64,000 bases of DNA from Sapria himalayana (lineage: Eukaryota; Streptophyta; Magnoliopsida; Malpighiales; Rafflesiaceae), in contig JAREIK010000385.1 of the NCBI GenBank assembly GCA_029783825.1, positions 3,082,501 through 3,146,500 on the forward strand, written 5' to 3'. The notes under the pieces are model-generated. The model made no database searches, was not told the DNA's origin, and saw only the letters and a list, made by a program, of their open reading frames with translations. A program made the position numbers and the translations under genes. Each line of letters starts with the position of its first letter. Position 1 is the first letter of the stretch. This document shows, one piece after another, positions 34,277 through 46,482 of the stretch.

Positions 34277-36560
34277 ATGGAAGATGATCGTGAATGGATG
34301 TACCAGGGTCAAATAATAAATGAAATGTTCTCTAATGAATGGGGGGATAAAGTTGATGATTTTATTGAGTTTGCTTTTAGACATCCTAAGTGTGTGAATG
34401 GTGGTATAGATATAAGGTGTCCTTGAACTTTATTTAATTGTTAGAATAAAAAGTTTTTGAATGTTGAGACTGTGAAGATATATTTGTATAGAAATGATTT
34501 TGTGGAGGATTACTATGTTTGGATATACCATGGGGAAAAGCAAGTCAACCAGAGGTGTTCAAGTTCAGTATGAGTGTCAGTAAATATAACGGATCAGATG
34601 GTCTCGAATAATATTAATCACACTACATACCATAAAATAGTTTTTGATGCTGCAGGTCTTGAATTCAACTCGTATGTGGAACCCAATGCTGAGGCAAAAA
34701 ATTTCTATGACATTATTTGAGCTAGTGACAAACCTGTATATTAGGAAAATTCTAAGTATACTCAACTATATATCAGCCATGAGGATGTTATAAATAAAAT
34801 GCAGACATAGGTGTTTGCAAGTATGGTTTGATGATATGTCTTATTTCATTCAAGAATTGTTGCCACAACATAATCTGATGCCATTGGATTTCTACGGCAC
34901 GAAGAAGTTAGTTAGAGGCTTGAGATTACCTGTACATGTCATTTATTACTATGTGAACAACCATATGTTATACTAGGATTATGACAGTGACCTTAATAGT
35001 TGTAAAATATGTGGGCATGCTCGGTATAAGTAAAAAATTAGGGGTTCTATAAATAGATTGTATATATGGAAGTTGAAGGTGCCATATAAGAAGAAGCACT
35101 ATTTTCCAATAACACCTAGGTTGCAAAGATTGTATGCATCAACCATAACAGCTAATGAAATAAGGTGACATTCAGAGCATCATATGGAGGACGATAAGAT
35201 ATGTCACCCTTATGATGCCCCTGCTTGGAAATATTTTGATGGGTATTTTCCTGATTTTTTTTCTCAAATTTGAAATGTTAGGCTGGGTTTATTTGCTGAT
35301 GGTTTTCATCCGTTTGGTCAATCTGGACAGTAATATTCTTTGTGGCTCGTGGTGGTGATGCCATATAATTTGCCTCTATATGTATGTACGAAGGAAAATT
35401 TTATGTTTTTGACTGTGTTAGTGCAGAGGCCTACGAATCCAAAGAAGAAGATAGATATTTTCTTGCAGCCATTGATAGTAGAGTTGAAAAGTCTTTGGGC
35501 TGTTGGGGTTGAAACTTATCAAACGAAAAATTTTTTAGATGCGTGCTACCCTCATGTGGACCATAAATGACATTCTAGTGTATTATATGATGTCTGGGTG
35601 GATTACAACTGATATGCTTGCATGTTCGCATTGTATGGAAGATTCTTATGCTTTTAGATTAATTAAGAGTGGAAAATAGTCGTGGTTTGACAACTATCGA
35701 AAGTTTTTGCTTATTAATCATCCGTATCAACGTAACACCAAAGACTTCATTAAGAATAGAAAGGTTACTAAATAATTCTCGAGGGTTAGTTCTGGGGATG
35801 AAATTCTGCAGGAATTGAATAATAGAGGTTTGAGGAAAGTGATAGATGTTGATGCTGAGGTTGTGAATGCAGCCATATCTAAGACTTGTGGGTGGAATAA
35901 GATAAGTATTTTCTTGGATTTGCCCTACTAGCGTGAACACTTGCTCAGGCACAATCTTGATGTTATGCATATCGAGAAGAAAGTATTTGATAATATTTTC
36001 AATACAGTGTTTAATATTTCAGGTAAAATTAAGGATACGCACAAGTCAAGAGATGAGTTGAATAAATATTGTCGTCATCCTCAATTTGCAAAAAATATTG
36101 TCACCAATAAATACCCTGATGTGCCATTTGTTCTGAAGATATCACAGAAGAAGGTTGTGTTGGAGTGGGTAAAAAAACTTAAATTTCTAGATGGGTATGC
36201 TTCTAATCTGAGGAGATTTGTGGATGCGAAAAAACTTAAGATGTTTGGCATGAAGAGTCGTGATTGTCTTATATTCATGCAAAGGTTGTTACCAATTACT
36301 CTTTGAGAATTTCTGCCTAATAGAATATGGGAGCCGATAACTGAGATTTCTTTATTTTTCAAGTAAATGACTTCTTCTTCTTTGACTGATGAGGAGTTGA
36401 GGAATCTGGATGAACAAATTCATGTTATCTTAAGCAATCTTGAGAAAATCTTTCATCCTAGTTTTTTTGACTCAATGGAACATCTTCCAGTGCAATTGGC
36501 TTACGAAGCTAGGATTGCAGTATTGTCCATTATCATTGGATGTATCCTCTAGAAAGATAA
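34277..36560 (+). pseudogene. CACTA TNP2 transposase relic (plus)
   Basis: ATG at 34277 opens MEDDREWMYQGQ, the transposase-associated domain; DIRCP at about 34410 is followed by TGA where RCPC is expected. Then come ICGHARYK, YFPITPRLQRLYAS, DAPAWKYFDGYFPDFF, NVRLGLFADGFHPFGQSG (35040-35330), YNLPLYVCTKENFMFLT and LQPLIVELKSLWAVGVETY (35370-35520), and LLRHNLDVMHIEKKVFDNIF (35940-36000). DUF4218 text follows: RLLPITL and LEKIFHPSFFDSMEHLPVQLAYEA (36430-36510). Domain order and length fit TNP2. About a dozen stops or shifts make it inactive. A GT...TTTTTGTAG intron-like gap separates this from the next segment. Confidence 0.88.
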
Positions 36561-36644
36561 TATTAATTTATTAACCAATTCTTTTCCTATATATATATTT
36601 ATATATATACAAAAAAGACTTGTAATTTTCAATAATCTTTTTGT

Positions 36645-38050
36645 AGATACTTGAGAAAAATAAAGCATACAATAATGAATAAGGCTCAGGTTGAGGGTTC
36701 TATATCAATAAGTTATATTATGGATGAGGCTGCAAAATTTGAATCATTTTATTTCAAAGAAGGAGATCCAACTCTTCCACTCAATGAAAAGTGGAATGAG
36801 GTTTATCTTCATGACTGTGGATAATGATATATTTGAAATTTTCAAGCCTCCGAGTAAAGCTATTGGTGCTGAAAGGAAAATGTATCTAGTAGACTATGGA
36901 TATACTATAGCTCATCTATATGTCCTAATGAATTATCCAGAGGTTCAACCATTCATTGAGTAAATATTTCATAAAAGTCAAATGAGATCTATTTAACATT
37001 ATAATTTACTATTTCCTATCATTGTATCAAAATTTCTAATTTATTTTTTTAGCGATTTTGTTATAGATAAACATAAAGAGTTCCAAATATGAATAACAAA
37101 GCTATCAATGTAGTGACGGAGCAAGAATTTTCATCATTTTTTGAAAAATATGTATGTTTACTTAAAATAAAAATCACAAAACAATTGTATTGTTCATATA
37201 AACAATCCACTTAATTTTGATTATAGGTTTATAATCATGCAAATAAAATTTCTAATTATTATCATCGAAGTATAGCACGAGGTCCCTTAAGAAAGGTTAG
37301 AACGTACAACGGTTACTATGCGAATGATTTTAAAGTTCACACTAAATTGTATGGTAGTTATCGGGCAACAGACAATATAGGGGTATGCATTAAATGATCC
37401 GTATACAATGAACCCGAATATGACTATTATGGGATTCTAGTCGAAGTGATCGAGTTAGAATTTAAAGCCCTTTCAATAAAAAAAACCATGTTATTCAAAT
37501 GTGAATAGTTAAACCTAGCACCACATGTTGGTATTGTTGTCTATCCTCGATATAAACTTGTCGATGTGTACGATAAAAAACAATTTAACAAGTATGAACC
37601 GTTTGTCTTAGTATTACAAGCATCGTAGGTTTATTATTGTGAATATATAGGTCGGACCGGTCCTATAAAGGATTGGAAAGATGTGTGCAAGATCAAAGCA
37701 ATGGCTCAAATTGACATTCCCGCATTACTAAATAATGATTTCATAGAACCAACTTTTCCAAAAGATGACAATAATGTTATAATCGAAGATGTGGTACGTA
37801 AGAATAAGGTGCGGGTGTACAGGTCTAAGTCCTAGATGAGAAAGGCGATGTTCGCTAAACACCTAACGGGGACGAAGACGTCCTTTTAGTCGCATCTTCT
37901 GAGATGGATACAAGTGGGGATGTAGATATTGATAAAAATATAATTGATTATGAGGAAGAAACGAGTAATGAAGAGGAGTTTGAAAATGATGTTACTACAT
38001 CTGAAGAAGAATACGAACCATATTTGATTGATTCTGATGAGAATGAGTAG
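36645..38050 (+). pseudogene. CACTA transposase 3' part (DUF4218/DUF4216) and acidic tail
   Basis: After the intron-like gap the text reads AQVEGSISISYIMDEAAKFE, then FEIFKPPSKAIGAERK and AHLYVLMNYPEVQPFIE (36690-36960). Beyond a second gap come ARGPLRKVRTYNGYYANDFK, YYGILVEVIELEFKAL and EPFVLVLQAS (37270-37630), matching DUF4216, and a strongly acidic end at 37900-38050 (DEENEE-type). This completes the TNP2 protein that starts at 34277. It is interrupted by stops. Confidence 0.8.
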
Positions 38051-38125
38051 ACAATGAGTTTTATGTTATTTTAATTATTAATCATTTTTGTTTATTTTCA
38101 TGACATTATATATTTTTGATAGATA

Positions 38126-39050
38126 TGGCACGTGGAAGAGGTAGAGGCAGCACGTTGCAAGGTCATACCAGTTATAGTATAAGCAGCACGGTCTTAGGTA
38201 TGCCTTAAACTGGTAGAGGGTCATAGGTGGATGAGACGCCACAATAGACAGAGAATGTTATGAATACCACAGCAGCAGCATCAGCTGACTGATCCACATA
38301 ATAGTCATGAGATTTTGATGAATGATCAAGAGATATTGGAGGGAGAGGGGGGAGAGGATGGATATGTTAGAGAGTCTTCTTCAGAGCACCCTACAGATGA
38401 GACTCTTTATATTGCTCAGTTTGATCCGACAATTGATAATTCATATGATATAAAACTTAACAAATGATTTATCAATTTATTAATTTATTTCTCACTTGCA
38501 AATAAATTGTGGGTTACAGGACAAAGTTAGAACCATATGGTTCCATTTCTAGGGTTCTGAGAATAATTTTCAGAAAGTCCTTTAAACCTAATGGACATAA
38601 TTAGAAGTCATTCACACATAGAGAATAATTGATGATTTGGAGAGAATTTAAGGCAAATATTACAACCTAAATTTTTTTACATCTTTTATTTATTCTTTTG
38701 TTCACTGATTAAAAATTTTTTAATTATGATTGCAGAAAGTTTACAGGTGGAAATAGCCAAATGAGGTAGTTAAAAGTATGTTCTACAGACATGCTGCCAG
38801 TTGGAAATAGCCAAATGAGGTAGTTAAAAGTATGTTCTACAGACATGCTGCCAGTTGGTATAAAGACACCGTGTACGAGATCAGAGATAAATGGTTGAAG
38901 AAGAAAGAAAAAGATTTGAGTGTCCCATATCATATTTTCAAGGAGTGGTGGAGTAGATGGGAAAATAATAATTATAGGAAGAGGTGTGATAAATAAAGCG
39001 GCAATTATCGCTTAGAGCGGGCTGGGGAGGGTATAGGCATGTCTACACAC
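38126..39050 (+). pseudogene. CACTA second gene (TNPA-like, plant transposase family) relic
   Basis: ATG at 38126 gives MARGRGRGSTLQGHTSYSIS, a usual basic start. After a gap the text DTVYEIRDKWLKKKEKDL, IFKEWWSRWENNNYRKRCDK and RAGEGIGMSTHT (38860-39050) matches the conserved core of the Ptta/En-Spm plant transposase family. A 54-bp tandem duplication lies in front of this core. Stops are present. Confidence 0.75.
38748..38855 (+). repeat. Exact 54-bp tandem duplication in the TNPA-like gene
   Basis: Unit 38748-38801 (starts TGGAAATAGCCAAATGAGGT) is repeated at 38802-38855. Its length is a multiple of three, adding 18 codons without a frameshift. No difference between the two copies was seen, so it is recent. 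Confidence 0.95.
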
Positions 39051-39606
39051 ACTTGCTCAAAAAGACCCGCAGGTCCACACTAACCACCCCCCCCCCTAAT
39101 GGTTCGAAAAAAATATAATTAAATAATTTGAATTTTAGCCATTTGATTTCGCCTCTAACGGCTAGGGGGCAGAATCTGATGACCCTCATGATTCTGCCCC
39201 CTAATTATCAATAAACCCACCCCCCCCCCCCCCCCCCACATCTCTATAAATTTTACGTTTTTCAAAATCATTTATTCTCACTATCTCAAATTTCTCTCAA
39301 ATATCTTCTCTCTCTCGGGATTTCATCATTCGGCTTTGCTTTTTGGGACTCGCAACTCGAGCTCGACTGTGGAATTTGAATCTTGGTGTGAACTATGGTG
39401 CACATGATCTACCTCATTACTTTATGAAAATTTTTAATTTTTGTTTATTATTTAACTAAAACTTTTAACTTAATAATTAATATTTAAAAATAATTAGTAT
39501 TTTTGCTAACATTCTCTCTCTCTCTTTCTCTAGTATGTACTCTCTAGTCTCTAATCTTTAATCTAATTCTATAATCTAGGCTCTACCTCTTGTAAAAATA
39601 AAAAAA

Positions 39607-41619
39607 ATGACTAATACTAATGAAACATTTAAATTTAGAAAATAAAAATTTTACACAAAGGTCTAATGCCGCTGAACTTTGATTTATCCAGTCGTCGTAA
39701 TCCAAACATCTAAAAAACAAAAAAATAGGATGAATTCTATAATTTGGACTTATTTCAATATAATAAAATAAAAAAATGTTAGGGGTGAGGAAGATAAAAT
39801 GGCACAATGCAAATATTGAATGAGAAATTTAACTTGTAAGAGTTCGTTTGGGATTGGGCACCTTAAGAGGCATGTCGAAATATGTACCAAAAAACATTGT
39901 ACATTAGAATCTAGCAAACTCAACTTAGTAGTGCATTTTTTGAGACTGGATCGAGTCCAGTCTCAAAATTTACTTCCTTCATATACTCCAGCGAGTTGGG
40001 GAGGGATGCCATGGCTAGACTTATCACATAGATGGGTCTTCCGATCAAATTTTCGGAAGATCCAAGGGTAGTGTGCATCATGCAGACATATTTTTAGTAT
40101 TCCTATCGTAGGATTCCTAGGTCCACATCTAGGAATGACATACTAAAAATATATAAGTTAGAAAAATAAAAAATAATAATGAATTTATGGCATATAGTGG
40201 AGTGATGTCCGTGATATCCGATATCTGGACAAGTCACGATAATTCATCTTATGCATGTCTCACCGCCCACTATATAGATTCTAATTGGATAATGAATAAA
40301 AAAATTTTAGTATTCTCCGAGATTCTTCATCCTCATGATGGCCCGACCATTTTTGAGTGTATGATGAAAATCTTTAGACAATATAAAATAAAAATAAAAA
40401 TTTTAGTATCACATTCAATAACACATTCTAATAATGGAGTAGTGATTAATATGTTTGTTAGGAATATTAAAGACACACAATTAGAAGATATTTTTCATGT
40501 CAGATGCATGTGTCACGTGATTAACATGATTGTACAAGAAGGTATGAAGGTGTGTTCCCCCGTGTTGGATAATATACGTAATGCACTAAAATACATTCAT
40601 ACGCCTCGCAAACAACATGAGTTTGTAGTCTCTGTTAGTCTGTGAATCTTAAAAAGAAGAAATTCCAATCAGATGTGAGACATTATTCAAACTACACGTA
40701 TATGATGTTGGAGTCATGTGTTGGATAAAACACATGATAACCGACTATGTCAATAGTAAGAGTGACGAACTTATTATTGTCAACACTGACTGTTCTATAG
40801 GAATTGTATTTATGAAATTCCTGAAGATTTTTTATGATATGACAAAAATATGTTTGTCAGTTTATACTCTCACGACTTGCATTGTACTCAAGTGCATATG
40901 CAATTTTAATAGCATGTTTAGAAAATATTGAGCTAACCCAACACTTAGCCATATGGTTGTAGAGATGAAAACTAGGCACTTAAAGTACTGGTCTACCATT
41001 TCATCTCTTTATTGTCTCGTTGCATGCATTGACCCTAGGGTTAGGTGGAAGGGGTAAATAACATTTTGACTTACCTATTCACATACTATGATATTAGGTA
41101 TGGTGGTAATAGTAGTGAGACGGTGAGTACAGACATTAATACCATCTTCGGATATGAATATTTTTCAATTCAATTAGCGAGGGGGAAAAGACGGGGTGGA
41201 CCATCACATAGGAGCGAGCTTTCTCAGTACTTAGATATCAATTACTGCTTAATCCTATCATATTTTGATACTAATAATCTTGTAGTAAAATCATATGAGT
41301 CCACCTTTACCATGCTATCTAGGATGACACGGGATCTACTGACTCCTCCGGTGTCGAGCATAGCATCAAAGTCTACTTTTTCTATTATAGTGATTGTGAT
41401 TTCGGATAGGAGATCAAGATTACGTCCATATATTATTGAGGCCTTAGCATGCATGAAGTACTGAAAAGATTTAAGGTTTAGTATCCAATATCATGCTAAG
41501 ATAGGGATTACATCCACTACGAAAGCAAAGGAATTGATTGCTGATGATGATGATCCATATGAGAGTAATTTTGATGTTGTGGTTGATGATGATCATGATA
41601 TGCCGATTGATGATTGATG
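39607..41619 (+). pseudogene. hAT transposase relic, copy B
   Basis: Same protein as the 10472 transposase. BED region with stops (HLKRHVEICTKKH), SDIWTSHD, EILHPHDGPTIFECMMKIF, VRNIKDTQLEDIFHVRCMCH, then SRMTRDLLTPPVSSIASKS and SDRRSRLRP. Defects include a TGA in place of the second BED Cys (TATTGA at about 39817), a TAG where copy A has the codon before MGLPI, a frameshift after QHEF, and a 12-bp loss in LDILQWWKSYE compared with its own tandem copy. It is dead. Confidence 0.9.
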
Positions 41620-43220
41620 TGGTTGCTCTTGCTCATTGCCAGTTGCCAATGCCGTGCCACATGCCATTGCCACTTGATTTTGATGCCTCACGGACACAGT
41701 TGATGATTTGTGTTATTATTGATTTTGATTTTTGTTTTCAATTTTGTTTTGTATTGTATGCTTTTTTATTTACATTTAATTTGTTTTTGCTTTGGTTTGG
41801 GATTGATCGATTGGATGCTTGGTTTGTATTTGGCTTTGTGACTTTGTAATTTTTGTTAATGAAAATTTGTGTTTAATTTATTTTAGTGTTTAAAAATGTC
41901 ATTAAATTTTCTATAATTTAATTATAATAAATAATAATCTAAATTTATTAAAATATAATACAAAAAATTAAAATTTATAAATATTCAACAATTTTCACGT
42001 TATAATTTTAAAATTTTTAAACATTATCTAATATAATATATATTCTTTTAATATATAAATAAAAAAATAAAAAAAAATTAATATGGTTGTACTCTCACGA
42101 CTTGCATTGTACTCAAGTACATATGCACTTTTAATAGCATGTTTAGAAAATATTGAGCTAACCCAACACTTAGCCATATGGTTGTAGAGATGGAAACTAG
42201 GTACTTAAAGTACTGCTCTACCATTTCATCTCTTTATTGTCTCGTTGCATGCATTGACCCTAGGGTTAGGTGGAAGGGGTAAATAACATTTTGACTTACC
42301 TATTCACATACTATGATACTAGGTATGGTGGTAATAGTAGCGAGACTGTGAGTACGGACATAGATACCATCTTCGGAGATGACGATTTTTCCATTCAATT
42401 AGCGAGGGGGAAACGACGGGGTGGATTGTCACATAGGAGCGAGCTTTCTCAGTACTTAGATATCAATTACTGCTTAATCCTATCATATTTTGATACTAAT
42501 AATCTTGATATATTACAGTGGTGGAAATCATATGAGTCCACCTTTACCGTGCTATCTAGGATGGCACGAGATCTACTGACTCCTCCGGTGTCGAGCATAG
42601 CATCAAAGTTTACTTTTTCTATTGTAGTGATTGTGATTTCGGATAGGAGGTCAAGATTACGTCCAGATATTGTTGAGGCCTTAGCATGCATGAAGTACTG
42701 AAAAGATTTGAGGTTTAGCATCCAGGATCATGCTGGGATAGGGATTACATCCATGATATGCCGATTGATGATTGATGTGGTTGCTCTTGCCCATTGCCAG
42801 TTGCCAATGCCATGCCACATGCCATTGCCACTTGATTTTGATGCTTCACGGACACAGTTGACGATTTGTGTTATTATTGATTTTGATTTTTGTTTTCAAT
42901 TTTGTTTTGTATTGTATGCTTTTTTATTTACATTTAATTTGTTTTTGCTTTGGTTTGGGATTGATCGATTGGATGCTTGGTTTGCATTTGGCTTTGTGAC
43001 TTTGTAATTTTTGTTAATGAAAATTTGTGTTTAATTTATTTTAGTGTTTAAAATTTTCATTATATTTTCTATAATTTAATTCTAATAAATAATAATCTAA
43101 ATTTATTAAAATATAATACAAAAAATTAAACTTTATAACTATTCAACAATTTTCACGTTATAATTTTAAAATTTTTAAACATTATCTAATATAATATATA
43201 TTCTTTTAATATATAAATAA
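40865..43220 (+). repeat. 1,225-bp tandem duplication of the hAT 3' half
   Basis: Sequence from TACTCTCACGACTTGCATTG at 40865 repeats from 42090, with an exact 1,225-bp offset through the VEGVNNILTYLF region (41045/42270). Later the offset changes through small indels: 12 bp missing from unit 1 near 41283, and about 79 bp missing from unit 2 near 42752. The right-arm copy C has only one unit and neither deletion. Confidence 0.9.
42090..42780 (+). pseudogene. hAT transposase 3' part, tandem copy B2
   Basis: Carries DIDTIFGDDDFSIQLARGKR, LDILQWWKSYESTFTVLSR and the hATC core SDRRSRLRPDIVEALACMKY. It is less decayed than unit 1 in the WWKSYE region but lost part of the acidic tail. It has no start and is not functional. 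Confidence 0.85.
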
Positions 43221-44201
43221 AAGAAATAAAAAAAATTTTAAACATGCACGTACGGGCCTGATTTGGCACGTACGGGCCTAACCCGACATGGTAAAATTAC
43301 TGGCTGTGCCGGGCTTGGCCTGAAGAAACCATGACGTGCCAGGCACGACACGAAATAGGAACCGTGCCATGCCTGGTCTAGCACAGAAGCACGGACATGC
43401 TCACTAAAAATGGGCCGTTTGACACCTCTACTAATAATGAAGTTGCAATTAATATGTTTGTTAAAATAATTAGAGTCGGGCCATTATGTGAGATTTTAAA
43501 TATTAAGAGTATGTGTCACATTTTTAACTTGAAAGTACAAGTATAGATAAAGGCTAATTCTCCAACATTAGAGAAAATATTAAACTCACTTAAATATCTT
43601 AGGATGCTTAATAGACAATAAGAGTTTGATAGTCTCTATTTGTCTATGAGTCTAATGAAAAAGAAATTTCAAATAAATGTGAGAAACTATTAGAATTACA
43701 CTTTCCTGATATTTAAGTCATGTATTGGATATAAACAAGTGATATCTGACTACATTAATAGTAAGAGAAATGAACTTATATTGCCAACTCAAGTTGGGAT
43801 ATAAAAAATTCTTTTATGAAATTCCTGAAGATTTTGTCTGAAATGATAAACATGTATTCATTTGTATACACTGCCACCACTTGTATTATACTCATATACA
43901 ATGTGATATTAGTAGTATATTTAGTAATCTAGAGACCACCCTACATTTTAGTGTCATGATTGTTAAGATGAAAACCAAATATTTAAAGTATTGGTCTACT
44001 CTACTATTTCATTTCTTTATTGCTTGGCTGCTTGCATAGATCATATGGTTAAGGTAGAAAGGATAAAAACCATTTTGATATACATATCCATGTGCATGAA
44101 CAATGGCCATCAACCTGAAAGGTTTATTCACAAAAAATTGACCAATTTATTTTATGACACTACGTATAATAGTAATTGTAACCCTGAGCATGTACATAGA
44201 C

Positions 44202-44698
44202 TAAAGATGTCAACCGGGCCGGGCCGGCCCGGCATGGTAATTTTCCGTGCCCGGGCTCGTGCTGTGCCGAGGCCAACCGGGCCTCGTGTCGTGCTTGGCC
44301 CTACACGGTACCGTGCTGAATTTTTTTTTTAAAAAAAATTAGGGTTACTGGGAGCCAAAACCCTAATTTTTTTTTAAAATTAGGGTTTCGGGCGCGCCCA
44401 ATTCCTAATTTTTTTTAGAATTAGGGTTTCGAGCGCGCCCGATTCCTAATTTTTTTTAAAATTAGGATTTCGGGCATGCTGAAACCCTAATTTTTTTTTA
44501 ATTTAGGGTTCGGCCTGGTCGGGCCGAACCCGACGAATTGTGCCTAGGGCCCGTGCCGGGCTAAACCCCCAAAAAACCGTGCCGGGACAGGCACGGCACG
44601 GTTATTGTTCCTTGCCGTGCCTGGCCCGGCACGAAAGCTCGGTTGGTCCTGGAAAAAATGTGCCGGGCAGGCCCAGCATGGCCCATTTGATACCTCTA
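44202..44698. mobile_element. 497-bp non-autonomous hAT with exact 8-bp TSD
   Basis: Left end TAAAGATGTCAACCGGGCC, right end GGCCCATTTGATACCTCTA in inverted orientation, flanked by exact ACATAGAC at 44194-44201 and 44699-44706. The other arm of the inverted repeat has only one GTCTATGT at 51964-51971 and no insertion, which proves both ends. GC-rich subterminal words (CCGTGCCGGG, GGCACGGCACGG) are still CpG-rich. Confidence 0.95.
44327..44520. repeat. Four diverged tandem units of about 50-58 bp inside the 497-bp element
   Basis: Units consist of a T-run, AAAATTAGGGTTTCGGGC, then GCGCCC or ATGCTG, and (A/T)CCTAATTTTT. AAATTAGGG and CCCTAAT/TCCTAAT alternate, so each unit is also an imperfect palindrome. 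Confidence 0.8.
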
Positions 44699-45265
44699 AC
44701 ATAGACATCATATTCGGATATGTTACCTTTTCTATTTAGTTTGCAAGTGGGAAAAATGGGTCATTCATCAAATAGGAATGCGTTATCTTGGTACATAGAT
44801 ATTGATTACTACTCGATTCTATCACACAATGATAATTAAAATATTGATATTTTATAATGATAAAAATTATACGAATCTACCTATCTCATGATGTCTAAGA
44901 TAGTCAAGATCTATTAACTCTTCTAGTGTCTAGCATAGCATTATAGTTTATTTTTTCTATTATAGTCAATGTCATTTTAGATAAACAATTGAGATTACTC
45001 CTAACATTTATTAAGACACTTGCATGTATAAAGGACTATGGAGATTAGAGATCGGGCAATCATGATAGATCAACGGGAGTATAAAAGTTATTTGTAGATA
45101 ACTCATGAAACTTATATGATATTGAGGCTATAACTAGTGATACCATCATATGCTTACATGGTGATAACAATTTGTATATAGATGTCGATTAACATTGTGA
45201 TTGATTGTTATTTATTGATATTATGCTTATTTTATAATTATCATTTTGATATAATATGGTTTGAT

Positions 45266-45540
45266 TTTGATATTATAATTATAATTTATAATTGTTTTTT
45301 TGTGCTTTTATTGTTACTTATTATTTATTGTTTTCATTTCATATCTTTCTCTTGGACATTGGTTTGAAATAAAATGTATATTTCATTTTTTACTTTACTT
45401 AGAGTATGATAGTTATAGTTTATGTTTATATATTTATAGTCTTATAAGTATACATATGTTTCATTAATGTTATGTTTGATGTGTGTTGTATGTGTAATTA
45501 GTTTATTTATTTTATTTTATTTATTTTATATTTATTAATA
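45266..45540. other. AT-rich stretch after the inverted-repeat edge
   Basis: Low-complexity TTTATT and TATAGT words. No gene or element end recognised. Confidence 0.5.
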
Positions 45541-45860
45541 TTTTTTATATTTTTATGGTAATTGGTCAATGGTATGTGGTGGTGGCGGCGGTGGTTGGTA
45601 AATGGTGTCTGTAGTGGCACTACCTAAAAAACTAGCATGATTTGGCATGACTCGAGGTAACCCAACATTGTAGAAACAAGTCTACTCAGAATCATAATGG
45701 TCATACTCAATTGAGCTAGGCATACTAGAAGTCATACCATGCCAATCATGACTTGACTCCCATGTGAGGCCATGCCTTGTAAAACATGGTGTCCTAATCA
45801 TGCCGCCCAAAATGGGTCATGTTATCACCATGACCTATTGATACATATTTTTACATCCCT
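45541..45860. mobile_element. CpG-decayed hAT terminal region
   Basis: Words such as GGCATGACTCGAG, CCATGCCAATCATGAC and CATGCCGCCCAAAATGGGTCA look like GCACGG arrays in which CG became TG or CA. It may be the original 3' end of relic D; CCTATTGATACAT near 45840 resembles a worn terminal repeat. Confidence 0.35.
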
Positions 45861-46482
45861 TTGAGTTGCTTTCACTTGTACAATACCCCATTGATGACAT
45901 TTGATACGAGCATTTATTAATTGTAATAGCATAATGATTATGAAGATGAAAGTGTAAATAATTATAAACTATATATGAAGCAATTAACAAGAGTAATTGA
46001 CAAGTTGACTAAAAGGTATTTACTTATAAATGAATCTCGAGTAGAGATCATTTATTGTTTTAGTGATAAACTTCTAAGAGGATAGCTACGAAAAGATCAC
46101 CATTGGGATAAACTTAATGGTGATAACTACCTTGTATGCTATTTGTGAAAATGAACATTCTAACAATAATCTAACATTCATTCTGCATCCGAACAAAAAA
46201 TATATCAAATTATTTGAACATTATTCATAAAAATCAAGTGGAAGAAAGTCTTTTTAAAATATCTTCTCTACTAGAATTATGTTTTCACACTGTTAGTTGA
46301 TAGAATTATTGATACAATCAACGTGGGGTTGATATAAAGGAAAAGAAGAAGAACTTATGTAAATCAATTTCACTACCTAAGAGAGAACAATACAACTTGT
46401 AGGGTGTGAAGATAAGATTCTATTTTTGTCACGAGATGTCTGAGAGCTAGTCAAAGGTAAGTTTGATGAAACTACAAACATA

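Larger units (their letters stand above)
30913..39050 (+). mobile_element. CACTA (En/Spm) element on the plus strand
   Basis: Starts CACTATAAAAAAATAATGAG at 30913. Subterminal tandem repeats follow to about 32080, then an AT-rich leader, a TNP2-DUF4218-DUF4216 gene (34277-37840) and a second TNPA-like gene (38126-39050). The 3' terminus was not found; the sequence passes into hAT DNA near 39050. All genes are broken by stops, so the element is dead. Confidence 0.8.
39050..43430 (+). mobile_element. Decayed hAT copy B (relative of the 9591-14264 element)
   Basis: The 5' region matches copy A from its hairpin cluster on (GGCTAGGGGGCAGAATC at 39161). Transposase text runs 39607-41619, an internal tandem copy of the 3' part occupies 42090-43220, and the right terminal repeat GGGCCGTTTGACACCTCTA ends at 43430. 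The 5' terminal repeat is missing. The 3' subterminal zone (43240-43420) still has CACGTACGGGCC and GTGCCGGGC words. It is flanked on the right by CTAATAAT and sits in an older hAT relic. Confidence 0.85.
43431..45240 (+). pseudogene. Older hAT transposase relic D (3' half), host of copy B
   Basis: Begins CTAATAATGAAGTTGCAATT, equal to NNEVAINMFV of the transposase, then reads LNSLKYLRML, TFLIFKSCIGYKQVISDY, KYLKYWSTL, CMNNGHQPERFIHKKLTNLF (44090-44155). After the inserted element at 44202-44698 it continues with hATC-like text (SWYIDIDYYSILSHNDN, KDYGD) to about 45040. It is more diverged than copies B and C. Copy B inserted within its catalytic-domain region, so the N-terminal half would be on the far side of copy B but was not found. 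Confidence 0.8.
39600..45265 (+). repeat. Left arm of large inverted repeat
   Basis: Homologous in reverse orientation to 51405-55402. The inner edge is sharp: ATAATATGGTTTGAT ending at 45265 equals the reverse complement of 51405 onward. The arm comprises hAT copy B plus the flanking hAT relic D. It is about 1.7 kb longer than the right arm because of the 1,225-bp tandem duplication and the 505-bp insertion (497-bp element plus its 8-bp duplication). Confidence 0.85.
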
